Shown here piece by piece: positions 31,631 to 40,886 of a DNA stretch of 42,401 bases. How positions within the stretch are numbered: position 1 is the first letter of the stretch; the number at the start of each line of letters is the position of its first letter. Source of the stretch: Bryobacterales bacterium (GTDB lineage Bacteria > Acidobacteriota > Terriglobia > Bryobacterales > Bryobacteraceae); contig JADZGD010000084.1 in the NCBI GenBank assembly GCA_020854055.1, positions 1 to 42,401 on the forward strand, read 5' to 3'. The notes beneath the pieces were generated by a model. That model was not told the DNA's origin, ran no database searches, and saw only the letters and a program-made list of their open reading frames with translations. The position numbers and the translations under genes were made by a program.

Positions 31631-33427
31631 ATGCCCGATTCTGCCAGCGCACCCGGCCAGGAATATGCCAGACGGCTGGAGTCTGCCCGCACCGCCATCG
31701 CGAGTCTTGACGCCCGCCATCGCATGCTGGGCAATACACGATTGGCGATCGCCCTGGTGGCAGTCGCCATCGGATGGTTCGCCATTGGCCAGAGGGCGAT
31801 CTCGCCATGGTGGTTGGTCCCACCGGTGGCCACGTTCATTGTTCTGGCGGTGGTCCACGAAAGCGTGGTGCGGCGGAAGGCGCGCGCGGCGCGCGTGGCG
31901 GCGTTTTACGAGCAGGGACTGGCCAGAATTGAAGACCGTTGGATGGGGCGGGGCGAGGGTGGCGAGCGGTTTGAAGACCCGGCGCATCCTTACGCCTCGG
32001 ATCTGGATCTTTTCGGTCACGGCGGATTGTTCGAGCTCCTCTCGGTGGCCCGCACCCGCATCGGTGAGAACTGTCTGGCCCGCTGGCTGCTGGAGGCGGC
32101 AGTTCCCAGCGAGGTACGGGAGCGGCAGGAATCGGTTGCCGACCTTCGCGAGCGCCTGGACATGCGGGAAGAGATCGCGGTTCTGGGCGGCAACTCCGGC
32201 GTCTCTCTGCATCCGGAGCGATTGATCCAGTGGGCCGAATCGCCACTGGTTCTCAATCCGGGCCTGCTGCGGGTGGCAGCCTTCATTTTGCCCATTCTGC
32301 TATCGGTGTTTACGATTGCCTATCTGGCCGCCGGGTGGCGCTTGCCGCTGCTGGTTTCCATCGTGGCCGAAGGGTCCTTTGTGATGTGGCTACAGCCTCG
32401 TGCCACGCGGGTGCTCGGTGAAGTGGAGCAGGCGGCGGTGGAACTGGAGGTGCTCGCCGAACTACTGGCCCGCCTGGAGCAGGAACGGTTCCACTCGGCG
32501 CGACTGATCAGGCTGGCGGCCGTGTTGGAGCTTCAGGGGCGATCTCCCTCCAAACAAATCGCCCGGCTGCGCCGGATCAAGGAGGTTGTCGAATCGCGGG
32601 ATTCGCTGGCGGTTCGCCCGTTGCGCCCATTCACGCTGTGGGGGACGCAGGCGGCGTTTGCGGCTGAACGGTGGAGGCGCGATTCCGGGAGGCTGGTGCG
32701 GCCGTGGCTTGACGCGGTGGGTGAAATCGAGGCTCTGAATTCGTTGGCAGGTTATGCCTTTGAGCACCCGGCCCATCCGTTTCCGGAGTTAGCCGATGAG
32801 CCGCAAGGGGTTTTTGAAGGTACCGCGCTCAGCCATCCGCTGCTTGCCGAGTCGCGCTCGGTTGCCAACGATGTGACGCTCAACCGGGAGATGCGCCTGA
32901 TGCTGGTAAGCGGATCGAATATGTCCGGCAAGAGCACGCTACTGCGCACGGTGGGCATCAATGCCGTGCTGGCGATGGCCGGAGCGCCGGTCTCGGCGAA
33001 GCGGCTTCGGCTCTCTCCGCTGAAACTGGGCGTGTCGATTCGCGTGACGGATTCGCTGCAAGCCGGAGCATCGCGTTTTTATGCCGAGATTACCCGCCTG
33101 CGGCAGATACTCGATCTCACCGGGTCGCCGCCGGCGGTGCTGTTTTTGTTGGATGAACTGCTGCATGGAACCAATTCCCACGACCGCCGGATTGGAGCCG
33201 AAGCGATCGTTCGCGGCCTGGTGGAGCGCGGCGCCATGGGGCTGGTGACGACGCACGACCTGGCGCTGGCGGCGATTGTGGAGACGCTGGGGGGCAGCGC
33301 CCGCAACGTCCATTTCGAGGACCAGATTGAAAACGGGCGTATGACGTTCAACTACCGTCTTCAGCCCGGCATGGTGACCAAGAGCAACGCCATCGAACTG
33401 ATGCGCTCGGTGGGGTTGCCGCTTTGA
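31631..33427 (+). CDS. Membrane-anchored MutS-family ATPase
   Basis: 598 aa. C-terminal half is a MutS ATPase: Walker A 'SGSNMSGKSTLL' near 426-437, Walker B/signature 'VLFLLDELLHGTNSHDRRIG' near 500-520, 'GLVTTHDLALA' (H-loop). The N-terminal mismatch-binding domain is missing. In its place are two hydrophobic pairs (about 37-75 and 215-260) that look like four membrane helices, with a core/lever-like helical region between them and the ATPase. Such short MutS-like proteins occur in Acidobacteria and Bacteroidetes and are uncharacterised. With no mismatch-recognition Phe-x-Glu motif, a mismatch repair role is unlikely; a membrane-linked DNA or envelope function is possible. Confidence 0.85.
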   Translation: MPDSASAPGQEYARRLESARTAIASLDARHRMLGNTRLAIALVAVAIGWFAIGQRAISPWWLVPPVATFIVLAVVHESVVRRKARAARVAAFYEQGLARIEDRWMGRGEGGERFEDPAHPYASDLDLFGHGGLFELLSVARTRIGENCLARWLLEAAVPSEVRERQESVADLRERLDMREEIAVLGGNSGVSLHPERLIQWAESPLVLNPGLLRVAAFILPILLSVFTIAYLAAGWRLPLLVSIVAEGSFVMWLQPRATRVLGEVEQAAVELEVLAELLARLEQERFHSARLIRLAAVLELQGRSPSKQIARLRRIKEVVESRDSLAVRPLRPFTLWGTQAAFAAERWRRDSGRLVRPWLDAVGEIEALNSLAGYAFEHPAHPFPELADEPQGVFEGTALSHPLLAESRSVANDVTLNREMRLMLVSGSNMSGKSTLLRTVGINAVLAMAGAPVSAKRLRLSPLKLGVSIRVTDSLQAGASRFYAEITRLRQILDLTGSPPAVLFLLDELLHGTNSHDRRIGAEAIVRGLVERGAMGLVTTHDLALAAIVETLGGSARNVHFEDQIENGRMTFNYRLQPGMVTKSNAIELMRSVGLPL

Positions 33428-33428
33428 A

Positions 33429-33463
33429 TCCGGCGGCAGGCTCTTGAAGGTTGGGCCGCCGGA
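33429..33463. repeat. 9-bp inverted repeat between the MutS-like gene and glgC
   Basis: TCCGGCGGC (33429-33437) and GCCGCCGGA (33455-33463), 17-nt loop, beginning just after the stop codon. No T-tract follows, so intrinsic termination is not expected; it may stabilise the mRNA 3' end. Confidence 0.4.
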
Positions 33464-33507
33464 GTGGTAAGGTCAGGAGTTTCTTGTTCCGGTGGAGCCT
33501 CTAACTT

Positions 33508-34761
33508 ATGCAACTTCGAGTTCTAGCCTTCGTCCTGGCGGGCGGTAAGGGGACCCGGTTATATCCCTTGACCAAAGAGCGGGCCAAACCCGCGGTGCCG
33601 TTTGGCGGGCGGTATCGGATTATCGATTTTGTTCTAAGTAACTTGATCAATTCGGGGATCTATTCGACTTATGTACTGGTCCAATTCAAGAGCCAGTCCC
33701 TGTTGCAGCACCTGGCCGAGGGGTGGGAATTCGGATCGCTGTTGCGGAACCAGTTCATCATTCCGGTACCGGCGCAGATGCGCTCGCCCGGAGAAACCTG
33801 GTACCGCGGCACGGCCGATGCCATTTACCAGAACATCAACCTGATCGAGCAGGCTGACCCGCATGTGGTGGCGATTTTTGGCGCGGATCATATTTACCGG
33901 ATGAACATCGCCGAGATGATCGACTACCACACGCAGAAGCAGGCCCAGGCGACCATCGCGGCGATTCCGGTACGCAAGGAGCTGTCGCGCGAATTCGGGG
34001 TGATTGAAACGGCCGGCGACGGGCGCATTCTCGGTTTCCATGAAAAGCGGGCGGATGCGCCCACCATGCCAACCAACTCGCGAGCGGTCTTCGCCTCGAT
34101 GGGGAATTACATCTTCTCGACGGACCTGTTGTTGCGGGAGTTGCACAAGGATGCGGCCGACGAGGAGAGTTCGCACGATTTCGGACGCGACATTCTGCCG
34201 TCGCTGGTGGGCCAGGCCGAGATGTTCGCATACGACTTTCAGACCAACCGCATCCCGGGCGATCAGCCGTCTTCTTCGGCCTACTGGCGCGACGTCGGCA
34301 CGATTGACGCTTACTACGACGCCAACATGGACCTGAGGGCGGTAGCGCCGGCCCTGAACCTGTACAATCGCCGCTGGCCTTTGCGAACCGCCGGGTATAT
34401 GGATGCTCCGGCGAAGTTCACCTTCGATGATGACGGACGGCGCGGCCATGCCATTGACTCGATCGTTTCGGGCGGCTCGATTCTTTCGGGAGGCGAGGTG
34501 AGAAATTCCGTCATCGGCCGCGGCGTCCGGATCCATGCGGGAGCGAGCGTGGAGGAATCGGTAATTTTCGATAATTGTGATATCGGCCGCCACGCCAGGA
34601 TCCGCCGGGCGATTCTGGATAAGAACGTGCGCGTTCCCGAATGGGCGACCATCGGCTACGACCTGGAGCGCGACCGTAAGTTCCACTATGTAACCGAATC
34701 GGGCGTGGTGGTGGTTGAGGGGCGCCGTTCGCGGGTCGACGTGGCGACGTTGGATCTCTAG
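33508..34761 (+). CDS. glgC: Glucose-1-phosphate adenylyltransferase (ADP-glucose pyrophosphorylase)
   Basis: 417 aa, normal length. Converts glucose-1-phosphate and ATP to ADP-glucose, the committed step of bacterial glycogen synthesis. Nucleotidyltransferase signature 'FVLAGGKGTRLYPLTKERAKPAVPFGG' (8-34), 'WYRGTADAIYQN' near 98, 'FGADHIYRMN', 'FGVIE', 'HEKR', 'ASMGNYIF', 'DFGRDILP', 'YWRDVGTIDAYY'. A left-handed beta-helix with hexapeptide repeats follows (about 310-400: 'GGSILSGGEVRNSVIGRGVRI'). The allosteric N-terminal region is present. ATG start with GGTGGAG about 10 nt upstream. No other glg genes are nearby, so it is separated from the rest of glycogen metabolism. Confidence 0.96.
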   Translation: MQLRVLAFVLAGGKGTRLYPLTKERAKPAVPFGGRYRIIDFVLSNLINSGIYSTYVLVQFKSQSLLQHLAEGWEFGSLLRNQFIIPVPAQMRSPGETWYRGTADAIYQNINLIEQADPHVVAIFGADHIYRMNIAEMIDYHTQKQAQATIAAIPVRKELSREFGVIETAGDGRILGFHEKRADAPTMPTNSRAVFASMGNYIFSTDLLLRELHKDAADEESSHDFGRDILPSLVGQAEMFAYDFQTNRIPGDQPSSSAYWRDVGTIDAYYDANMDLRAVAPALNLYNRRWPLRTAGYMDAPAKFTFDDDGRRGHAIDSIVSGGSILSGGEVRNSVIGRGVRIHAGASVEESVIFDNCDIGRHARIRRAILDKNVRVPEWATIGYDLERDRKFHYVTESGVVVVEGRRSRVDVATLDL

Positions 34762-34809
34762 CCTGGCGGTCAGGACAATTTGCCAGGCTCCATAGCGAGG
34801 ACCGGAGCC
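34760..34809. promoter_or_regulatory. Mutually exclusive stems between glgC and the hybrid kinase
   Basis: Stem A: AGCCTGGC (34760-34767) / GCCAGGCT (34782-34789), loop 14 nt. Stem B: GGCTCC (34786-34791) / GGAGCC (34804-34809). The two share GGCT, so only one can form. No T-tract follows either. The arrangement resembles a simple RNA switch but could be chance in GC-rich DNA. Confidence 0.25.
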
Positions 34810-34859
34810 GTGTGCGGGAGTGGAACGTGATTTCGACTGGCAGTTAGGAGGCGAAGCCG

Positions 34860-36563
34860 GTGTCCGCCACCGTTGTTTTCATCATCGTTTTCCCGATTGC
34901 ACTGCTGGCCGGTGGCGCGCTGCTGTGGGCCCTCCTGCTAAGGCACCGCCTCCGTACGCAAACGCAGTTTATTCTCCAGCAGATGGAAACCGAAGTGGTT
35001 CTGGAGAAGCGGTTTCACGACCTCTTTGAAAATGCGCACGACATCATTTATACCCACGATTTGTCCGGGCGGCTGACATCGTTTAACAAAGCGGCGGAAG
35101 GGCTTACGGGTTATTCCAAAGTGGAAGCTCAGGCGATGAGCATACTTGAGCTGACTCCGCCCGAACGCCGCGTGGAGTTGCGCCGGTGGCTCGATCAGTT
35201 AGCCGGAGGCGGCGGCAACAGCACGACCGAAGTGGAGATTGTATCCCGCAGCGGGCGCGTTTCCGTGCTGGAGGTGAGCGCGCGTCTGATTTACCGGGGA
35301 GACAAGCCGATCGAGGTGGAGGCTATCGGCCGCGATGTCACCGACCGTAAACGTGTCCAATCGGAGTTAGAACGGGCCAGCCGCGAAGCGGAAGCGGGAG
35401 CGCGGATGAAGGATCAGTTTCTGGCCAATATGAGCCACGAGATTCGTACGCCGCTCAACGGTGTGATCGGGTTGACGGCGCTGCTGCTCGAAAGCGAACT
35501 GGCGCCACAGCAGCGCGAGTACCTGGAGATGGTGAAAAATTCGGCCGATTCGTTGATGACGCTGGTTAACGACATCCTGGACTTTTCCAAGATTGAAGCC
35601 GGCAAGTACGAGCTCGACCCGATTGAGTTCGTGTTGCGCGACTACCTGACGGAATCGGTTCGCATCATGCAGTTGCGGGCGGCGCAGAAGGGGATCGGAC
35701 TTGGCGTGACGGTGGGCGCGGAAGTTCCCGAACGGGTAATCGGAGATCCTGACCGTCTTCGCCAGGTTCTGATGAACCTGATCGGCAACGCGATCAAATT
35801 CACCGCGCAGGGCGGCGTTGAACTGCTGGTTAGCGTGGAACGCCTGGAGCCAGAGGCGGCGACGCTGCATTTCGTCGTAGAGGACACCGGAATCGGGATC
35901 GCGCCGGCGAAGCGGGCGTCGATCTTTGAGGCGTTTTCGCAGGCCGATGGCTCCACCACGCGGCAATATGGCGGTACCGGGTTGGGGCTGGCGATCTGTT
36001 CGCAACTGGTCACTTTGATGGGCGGGCGAGTTTGGGTGGAAAGCGAGGTGGGTAAGGGAAGTTGCTTCCACTTCACCGTGAACTTCGGCCTTCCGGCGCC
36101 GGGTGGCGAACAACGGCCGGCTTCGCCGGAGACGGCCGCGGAGGGCGCGCCGGTTGGGGATGCAGAGCCGGCAGGCCGCCGGATCCTGCTGGCCGAAGAT
36201 AACATTGTGAACCAGCGGCTGGTTCGCGGCGTGCTCGAGCGGCATGGATTCCGGGTGACCGCGGTAGCGAATGGGGCAGAGGTACTGCGGGCGCTGGAGT
36301 CCGGACCCTTCGACCTGGTGTTAATGGACGTGCAAATGCCGGAGCTGGACGGGCTGGAGACAACGATCCGCATCCGCCGGAAAGAGTCGGCCGGGGGGAC
36401 GCCACGAATGCCGATTATCGCGCTGACTGCCCATGTGCTTCAGGCCGACCGGGATCGCTGTCTTGAAGCCGGGATGGACTACTACATCGCGAAGCCGATT
36501 GAGCCGGTGGCGCTGGTCGATCTGGTGCGGCGGGCGGCCGGAGGAACCGCTTCCGCCGCTTAA
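34860..36563 (+). CDS. Hybrid sensor histidine kinase/response regulator (PAS-HisKA-HATPase-REC)
   Basis: 567 aa. GTG start with AGGAGG (34846-34851). One N-terminal membrane helix (about 4-27), no large periplasmic sensor. PAS domain about 47-165 ('FENAHDIIYTHDLSGRLTSFNKAAEGLTGYS'), HisKA with His193 in 'ANMSHEIRTPLNG', HATPase_c with N box 'NLIGNAIKFT' near 306, G1 'DTGIGI', G2 'GGTGLGLAIC'. C-terminal REC with phospho-acceptor Asp490 in 'LVLMDVQMPELDG'. It is a complete phosphorelay module to the REC stage; an Hpt and output regulator must be elsewhere. Signal is likely cytoplasmic (PAS). The gene converges with dnaE2, their stop codons overlapping in TTAA. Confidence 0.93.
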   Translation: MSATVVFIIVFPIALLAGGALLWALLLRHRLRTQTQFILQQMETEVVLEKRFHDLFENAHDIIYTHDLSGRLTSFNKAAEGLTGYSKVEAQAMSILELTPPERRVELRRWLDQLAGGGGNSTTEVEIVSRSGRVSVLEVSARLIYRGDKPIEVEAIGRDVTDRKRVQSELERASREAEAGARMKDQFLANMSHEIRTPLNGVIGLTALLLESELAPQQREYLEMVKNSADSLMTLVNDILDFSKIEAGKYELDPIEFVLRDYLTESVRIMQLRAAQKGIGLGVTVGAEVPERVIGDPDRLRQVLMNLIGNAIKFTAQGGVELLVSVERLEPEAATLHFVVEDTGIGIAPAKRASIFEAFSQADGSTTRQYGGTGLGLAICSQLVTLMGGRVWVESEVGKGSCFHFTVNFGLPAPGGEQRPASPETAAEGAPVGDAEPAGRRILLAEDNIVNQRLVRGVLERHGFRVTAVANGAEVLRALESGPFDLVLMDVQMPELDGLETTIRIRRKESAGGTPRMPIIALTAHVLQADRDRCLEAGMDYYIAKPIEPVALVDLVRRAAGGTASAA

Positions 36564-39500
36564 TGGAAATCGTGCGAGAGGTTGGTCTCATCAATCACCG
36601 ATAGCGGGCGTACGCGGCCGGCGCGCACCGATAGCAACCCGTCCTGGTTCTGCAACGTTCCGTCGACGATCAGGAAGGGCTCTTCCACCAGCACCAGCTT
36701 GTTCCGTTCGAAAACATCGGGATTGACGATGATGTTGGAGATTCCGGTTTCATCTTCCAGACTGAGGAAGACGAAGCCGCCGGCCGTGTTGGGGCGCTGG
36801 CGGACGATTACGCAGCCGGCTACGGAAACCAGGCGGCCGCCGGGTGTGCGGGCCAGGTCGGCCGCGCGCAGGATGCGGCGGCGGTCGAGATCGGCACGGC
36901 GGAAGCTCATCGGGTGTTTGCCGATGCTGAGCCCGGTGCCGCGGAAGTCGCTCCGCAGGCGGTCGAGCGGGGTCATTACGGCCAGCGGCGATTCGGCGGC
37001 ATCCTCCGTCAAGCGGGCGAACAGGGGGCCGGGAGGACGGACGGCCTTTTCCGCCTTCCAGAGAGCATCGCGGCGGTGATTGGCTTGAACGGAATTCAGC
37101 GCTCCTACTTCGGCCAGGCGGCGCATCTCCTCGCGGGTGATCCCGGGCAGGCGGCGGGCGAAGTCGTTCAGGTCGAGAAACGGAGACTGGCGCCGCTCCC
37201 GGACGATTGCCTGTCCGGCTTCGGCGCGCAGCCCCTTCACGTAGCACAGGCCCAGGCGGACCATTCGCTCGTCCTGCCCGCCGTTCTCGATGGCGCAGAG
37301 CCAACCGGAAACGCTGACATCGACAGGGCGGAAATGCAGGCCGTGCCGCTGGGCGTCCTTGATGAGCGTGTTGGGGTGATAAAAGCCCATCGGCTGGTTG
37401 TTCAACAAGGCGCAGGTGAAGGCGGCCAGGTAGTGGCACTTCAGATAGGCGCTGGCATAGGCCAGCAGGGCGAAGCTGGCGGCGTGGGACTCCGGGAAGC
37501 CGTAAAGGGCGAAGGAGGTAATGGCCTGTACGATGCGGTCCTGTACGGGCGGCTCCACGCCCTTGCGGGTCATGCCCGCGCGCAGGCGGACCTCCACTTC
37601 CTGCATCCGGCGCTGGGATCGCTTGTGGGTGAAGGAGCGGCGCAACTCCTCGGACTCGCCGCCGGTGAAGCCGGAGATCAGCATCGCCATTCGCAGAAGC
37701 TGTTCCTGGAACAGAGGAACGCCCAGAGTGCGGCGCAGCACGGGTTCGAGCAGCGGGTGCATGTAATCGACCGGCTCGCGCCCCTGGCGGCGCTTCAGGT
37801 AGGGGTGCATCAGCTTGCCGGCGATCGGTCCGGGGCGGATGATGCCCACTTGAACCACGATGTCGTAGAAACGCTCCGGGCGGAGGCGGGGCAGGGAGGC
37901 CTGCTGGGCGCGGCTCTCCACCTGGAACATACCCACCGTGTCGGCGGTTTGCAGGGCGTGATAAACGGCCGGGTCGTTGGGGGGGAGTTGGGACAGATCG
38001 ACCTGTTCGCCATAGGAGTCGTGGATCAGGCCCAGTGAATCCTGCATGACGGACATCATTCCCAGGCCGAGCAGGTCAATTTTGATCAGCCCCAGGGCGG
38101 CGCAGTCGTCTTTATCCCACTGCACTACCACACGGCCGGGCATGGTGGCCGGTTCGAGGGGAACTACCGAGTCGAGAGCGTCCTGGCAGACGATCATTCC
38201 GCCGGAGTGCTGGCCGAGATGGCGGGGCAGATCCTGCACGGCGCCGAAGATTTCGAAGAACTCGGAGATTAGCGGGCGGTGGATGTCCAGGCCGGCTTCG
38301 CGGAGCCGGCCTGGGGCGATGTCCTGGGGGTTCTTCCAGTCGAAGGTGTGCAGCAGATGGGCCAGGCGGGCCGAGTATTGCTCGTCGAACCCCAATGCTT
38401 TGCCTACGTCGCGCGCGGCCGAACGGGTGCGGTAGGTGATGACGTTGGCCGTCATGGCCGCTCCGCGCTCTCCGTAGCGCGAGTAGACATACTGGATGAC
38501 CTTCTCGCGGCGATCGCCGCTGGGCAGGTCGAGATCGATATCCGGCCACTCGCCGCGCTCTTCGGAAAGGAAGCGCTCAAACAGCAGTTCCATGCCCACC
38601 GGGTCCACCGCCGTGATCCCCAGCGAGTAACAGACGGCGCTGTTGGCGGCCGAACCGCGCCCCTGCGCCAGGATGCCTTCGCGGCGGCAGAACTCCACCA
38701 GATCCCAGACGATGAGGAAGTAGCCGGCCAGGTTCAGGCGATCGATCAGGGCCAACTCCCGCTCGATCTGGCACCGGGCCTGGTGATGGTAGGGCCGGTA
38801 GCGGTTTTGGGCGCCTTCCCGGGTTCGTTTTGTCAAAAACGACATCATCGTTTCCCCCGGGGGCACGGGGTAGCGGGGGAATTCGTAGCCCAGGTCCTCG
38901 AGCGTAAACTCCAGGCGTCCGGAGACTTCCACGGTGTTGGCGAGCGCTTCAGGCAGATCGGCGAACAGGCGGGCCATCTGCCGGGGGGTCTTCAGGTAGC
39001 GTTCGCTGTTGGCGTTGAGCAGGCGCCCGGCGGTTTCCAGCGCCACCTTGTGGCGCACACAGGTGAGCACGTCCAGCACCCGGCGCTGGCCCGGGGCGGC
39101 GAAGCGCGGGGCGTTGGTGGCTACCAGCGGGATCTTCAGCGAACGTGCCCGCCCGATGGCCGCCTCGTTGCGGGCTTCCTGCCGGCGATGGAAGTGGCGG
39201 CTGATTTCTACGTAAACATTTCCCTGCCCAAATGTTTTAATTAACTCCAGAAAGCTTTCCGGCGGCAACTCTCCGGTCAGGCAAAGCACTCCTCCGGCGT
39301 GCTGGCGGAGTTCTTCGGCCGTAACCGAGCCCTGCCCCTTGGGCGAGCGCATCTTCATGAGGGTGATCAGCCGGCACAGGTTTTGGTAGCCCATACGGGT
39401 GCGGGCCAGCAGAGGATAGCGGGCGCCGCCGGGACCCGTTACTTCGGCGCCGGCGTGGGGGCGGATGCCGGCCTTTTTAGCGGCCAGGTGGAAGCGCGGG

Positions 39501-39643
39501 GAGCCGTAGAAGCCATCGCGGTCGAGCAGCGCCATGGCCGGGTAGCCAAGTTCGGCGGCGCGGGCGGCCATCTCCTCAGGCAGCGAGGCTGCTTCAAGGA
39601 AGCTGAAGGCGGAGGCGGCGTGGAGTTCGACGTAATCAGTCAT
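36560..39643 (-). CDS. dnaE2: Error-prone DNA polymerase DnaE2 (ImuC)
   Basis: 1027 aa from ATG 39643; the open frame runs further upstream but only this start gives the conserved 'YVELHAASAFSFLEAAS' PHP-domain N-terminus, and it overlaps the imuB stop by 8 bp. PHP domain about 1-200, pol3 palm with 'WPDIDLDLPSGDRR' (catalytic Asp pair) and 'LIKIDLLGLGMMSVMQDS', fingers/thumb, HhH ('PFLDLNDFARRLPGITREEMRRLAEVGAL'), OB fold near the C-terminus ('VSVAGCVIVRQRPNTAGGFVFLSLEDETG'). Lacks the tau-binding tail of replicative DnaE1. Acts with ImuA and ImuB in SOS translesion synthesis and mutagenesis. The full three-gene cassette is present. Confidence 0.95.
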   Translation of the reverse strand: MTDYVELHAASAFSFLEAASLPEEMAARAAELGYPAMALLDRDGFYGSPRFHLAAKKAGIRPHAGAEVTGPGGARYPLLARTRMGYQNLCRLITLMKMRSPKGQGSVTAEELRQHAGGVLCLTGELPPESFLELIKTFGQGNVYVEISRHFHRRQEARNEAAIGRARSLKIPLVATNAPRFAAPGQRRVLDVLTCVRHKVALETAGRLLNANSERYLKTPRQMARLFADLPEALANTVEVSGRLEFTLEDLGYEFPRYPVPPGETMMSFLTKRTREGAQNRYRPYHHQARCQIERELALIDRLNLAGYFLIVWDLVEFCRREGILAQGRGSAANSAVCYSLGITAVDPVGMELLFERFLSEERGEWPDIDLDLPSGDRREKVIQYVYSRYGERGAAMTANVITYRTRSAARDVGKALGFDEQYSARLAHLLHTFDWKNPQDIAPGRLREAGLDIHRPLISEFFEIFGAVQDLPRHLGQHSGGMIVCQDALDSVVPLEPATMPGRVVVQWDKDDCAALGLIKIDLLGLGMMSVMQDSLGLIHDSYGEQVDLSQLPPNDPAVYHALQTADTVGMFQVESRAQQASLPRLRPERFYDIVVQVGIIRPGPIAGKLMHPYLKRRQGREPVDYMHPLLEPVLRRTLGVPLFQEQLLRMAMLISGFTGGESEELRRSFTHKRSQRRMQEVEVRLRAGMTRKGVEPPVQDRIVQAITSFALYGFPESHAASFALLAYASAYLKCHYLAAFTCALLNNQPMGFYHPNTLIKDAQRHGLHFRPVDVSVSGWLCAIENGGQDERMVRLGLCYVKGLRAEAGQAIVRERRQSPFLDLNDFARRLPGITREEMRRLAEVGALNSVQANHRRDALWKAEKAVRPPGPLFARLTEDAAESPLAVMTPLDRLRSDFRGTGLSIGKHPMSFRRADLDRRRILRAADLARTPGGRLVSVAGCVIVRQRPNTAGGFVFLSLEDETGISNIIVNPDVFERNKLVLVEEPFLIVDGTLQNQDGLLSVRAGRVRPLSVIDETNLSHDFH

Positions 39644-40883
39644 AGTTCCCCGTGATGAACCATGCTCCGGTGGAGCGGTCCCGAGAGAGGCGATAGAGCG
39701 TGCCGCCGGCCAGCGCCAGATCCCACTCATCGTGCGACCAGGCATCGGAGCGCCACCAGTCGCCCGAGGTGCGCCAGGGTCCGGCCAGGGAAACGATGCG
39801 GCCCTGGATGCCTGGCGCTTCGATTTGAACCGGCTGCCCGTCACGAGAGCGGACGCGGGCCTGGAGCGGGGGGCGGTAGACGCGCAACGCCAGGTGGGGT
39901 TGGCCGGTGTGGGCGGCGGGGCGGTCCGGCCAGAGGCCGAAGTGCTTCATGCGGAAAGCGCCGGGGCGGTGGGTGTCGATCAGTTCAGCGGCGCCCACGT
40001 TTTCCCGGCCTACCAGTTGAGCGATACGGGCCAGGGTCAGTTCCAGCTTTTCCGGTTGGGGTACGGCGGGCAGGAAGAGCCCGTTTTGAACCACCCTGGG
40101 ATCTACCGGCGTGGTGGCGAGGGTGAGCTTGACGATGGGGGCGGCGGGTGGTTCATTTTCCAGATCGAGCTGGAGGAGTTTGAGGAAGGTCCGGGAATTG
40201 AGCATGGGGTGAGGGAGGCGGATGGTCCGGACGTGTTCGGCGCCGTTGGCCAGAGCCAGGCGGAGGCGGATCTCGTTGGCCGCCAGGCCGTGCGATTCCA
40301 GCCGGGCGCAAAGTTCGTTCAACAGGCGGGCCAGCAGAAAGGCCAAAGGCTCCAGCAGCGTAAGAGGGTAATCGAGATCGAGCGATTCGGAAAATGTGGG
40401 TGCTTCGTGGGGCGGCACAAGAGGGCGGCGGGATTCTCCCCGGGCCAGTTTCCACAGCCGGACACCTTCGAGGCCGAAGCGCTCGGCGACGCCTTTGATT
40501 GGAAGGGCGGTGAGGTCGCCGAAGGTCTTCAGGCCCCAGCGATGGAGAATGCCGATGATTTCGGGCGGAGCGCCCAAATGGCACAGGGGCAGGGGGGCGA
40601 GCGAGCGCGCTTCGGCGCCGGGTGGAACGATGGTGATGCCGGAGAATCCCCGGGCAGCGGCCAGGGCGGTGTCCGGGTTGCCGGCCAGGGCGACGTTTAC
40701 GGCGAGTCCTTCGGATTGGGCGCGGGCGTGGATGGCCGCGGCGAAATTTTCGGGAGAACCGAACAGTGTCCCGATGCCGTGGGCGTCGAGCAGGACGGTG
40801 TCCGGGGCGGTAAATTCCACCAGCGGCGAGAAGTCATTCAGCCAGCCAGGCCGGCCGGAGAGGGGGTAAATGCAGGCGTACAT
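39636..40883 (-). CDS. imuB: ImuB, catalytically inactive Y-family polymerase homolog
   Basis: 415 aa. Y-family fold ('GIGTLFGSPENFAAAIHARAQSEGLAVNVALAGNPDTALAAARG', 'LRRWGLKTFGDLTALPIKGVAERFG'-type HhH region, little-finger region from about 230). The metal-binding acidic residues are missing: the first motif reads 'MYACIYPLSG' where active enzymes have D-x-D-x-F-F, and the 'SIDE' motif reads 'LLDAHG'. This loss is expected for ImuB, which recruits DnaE2 to the beta-clamp rather than synthesising DNA. I could not identify a clear clamp-binding motif. Starts 3 bp after the imuA stop; overlaps dnaE2 by 8 bp. Confidence 0.93.
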   Translation of the reverse strand: MYACIYPLSGRPGWLNDFSPLVEFTAPDTVLLDAHGIGTLFGSPENFAAAIHARAQSEGLAVNVALAGNPDTALAAARGFSGITIVPPGAEARSLAPLPLCHLGAPPEIIGILHRWGLKTFGDLTALPIKGVAERFGLEGVRLWKLARGESRRPLVPPHEAPTFSESLDLDYPLTLLEPLAFLLARLLNELCARLESHGLAANEIRLRLALANGAEHVRTIRLPHPMLNSRTFLKLLQLDLENEPPAAPIVKLTLATTPVDPRVVQNGLFLPAVPQPEKLELTLARIAQLVGRENVGAAELIDTHRPGAFRMKHFGLWPDRPAAHTGQPHLALRVYRPPLQARVRSRDGQPVQIEAPGIQGRIVSLAGPWRTSGDWWRSDAWSHDEWDLALAGGTLYRLSRDRSTGAWFITGNYD

Positions 40884-40886
40884 CTT

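Noticed and set aside
33634-34686. 350-codon minus-strand frame opposite glgC
   Set aside because: glgC is intact and highly conserved on the plus strand; the antisense product shows no family features.
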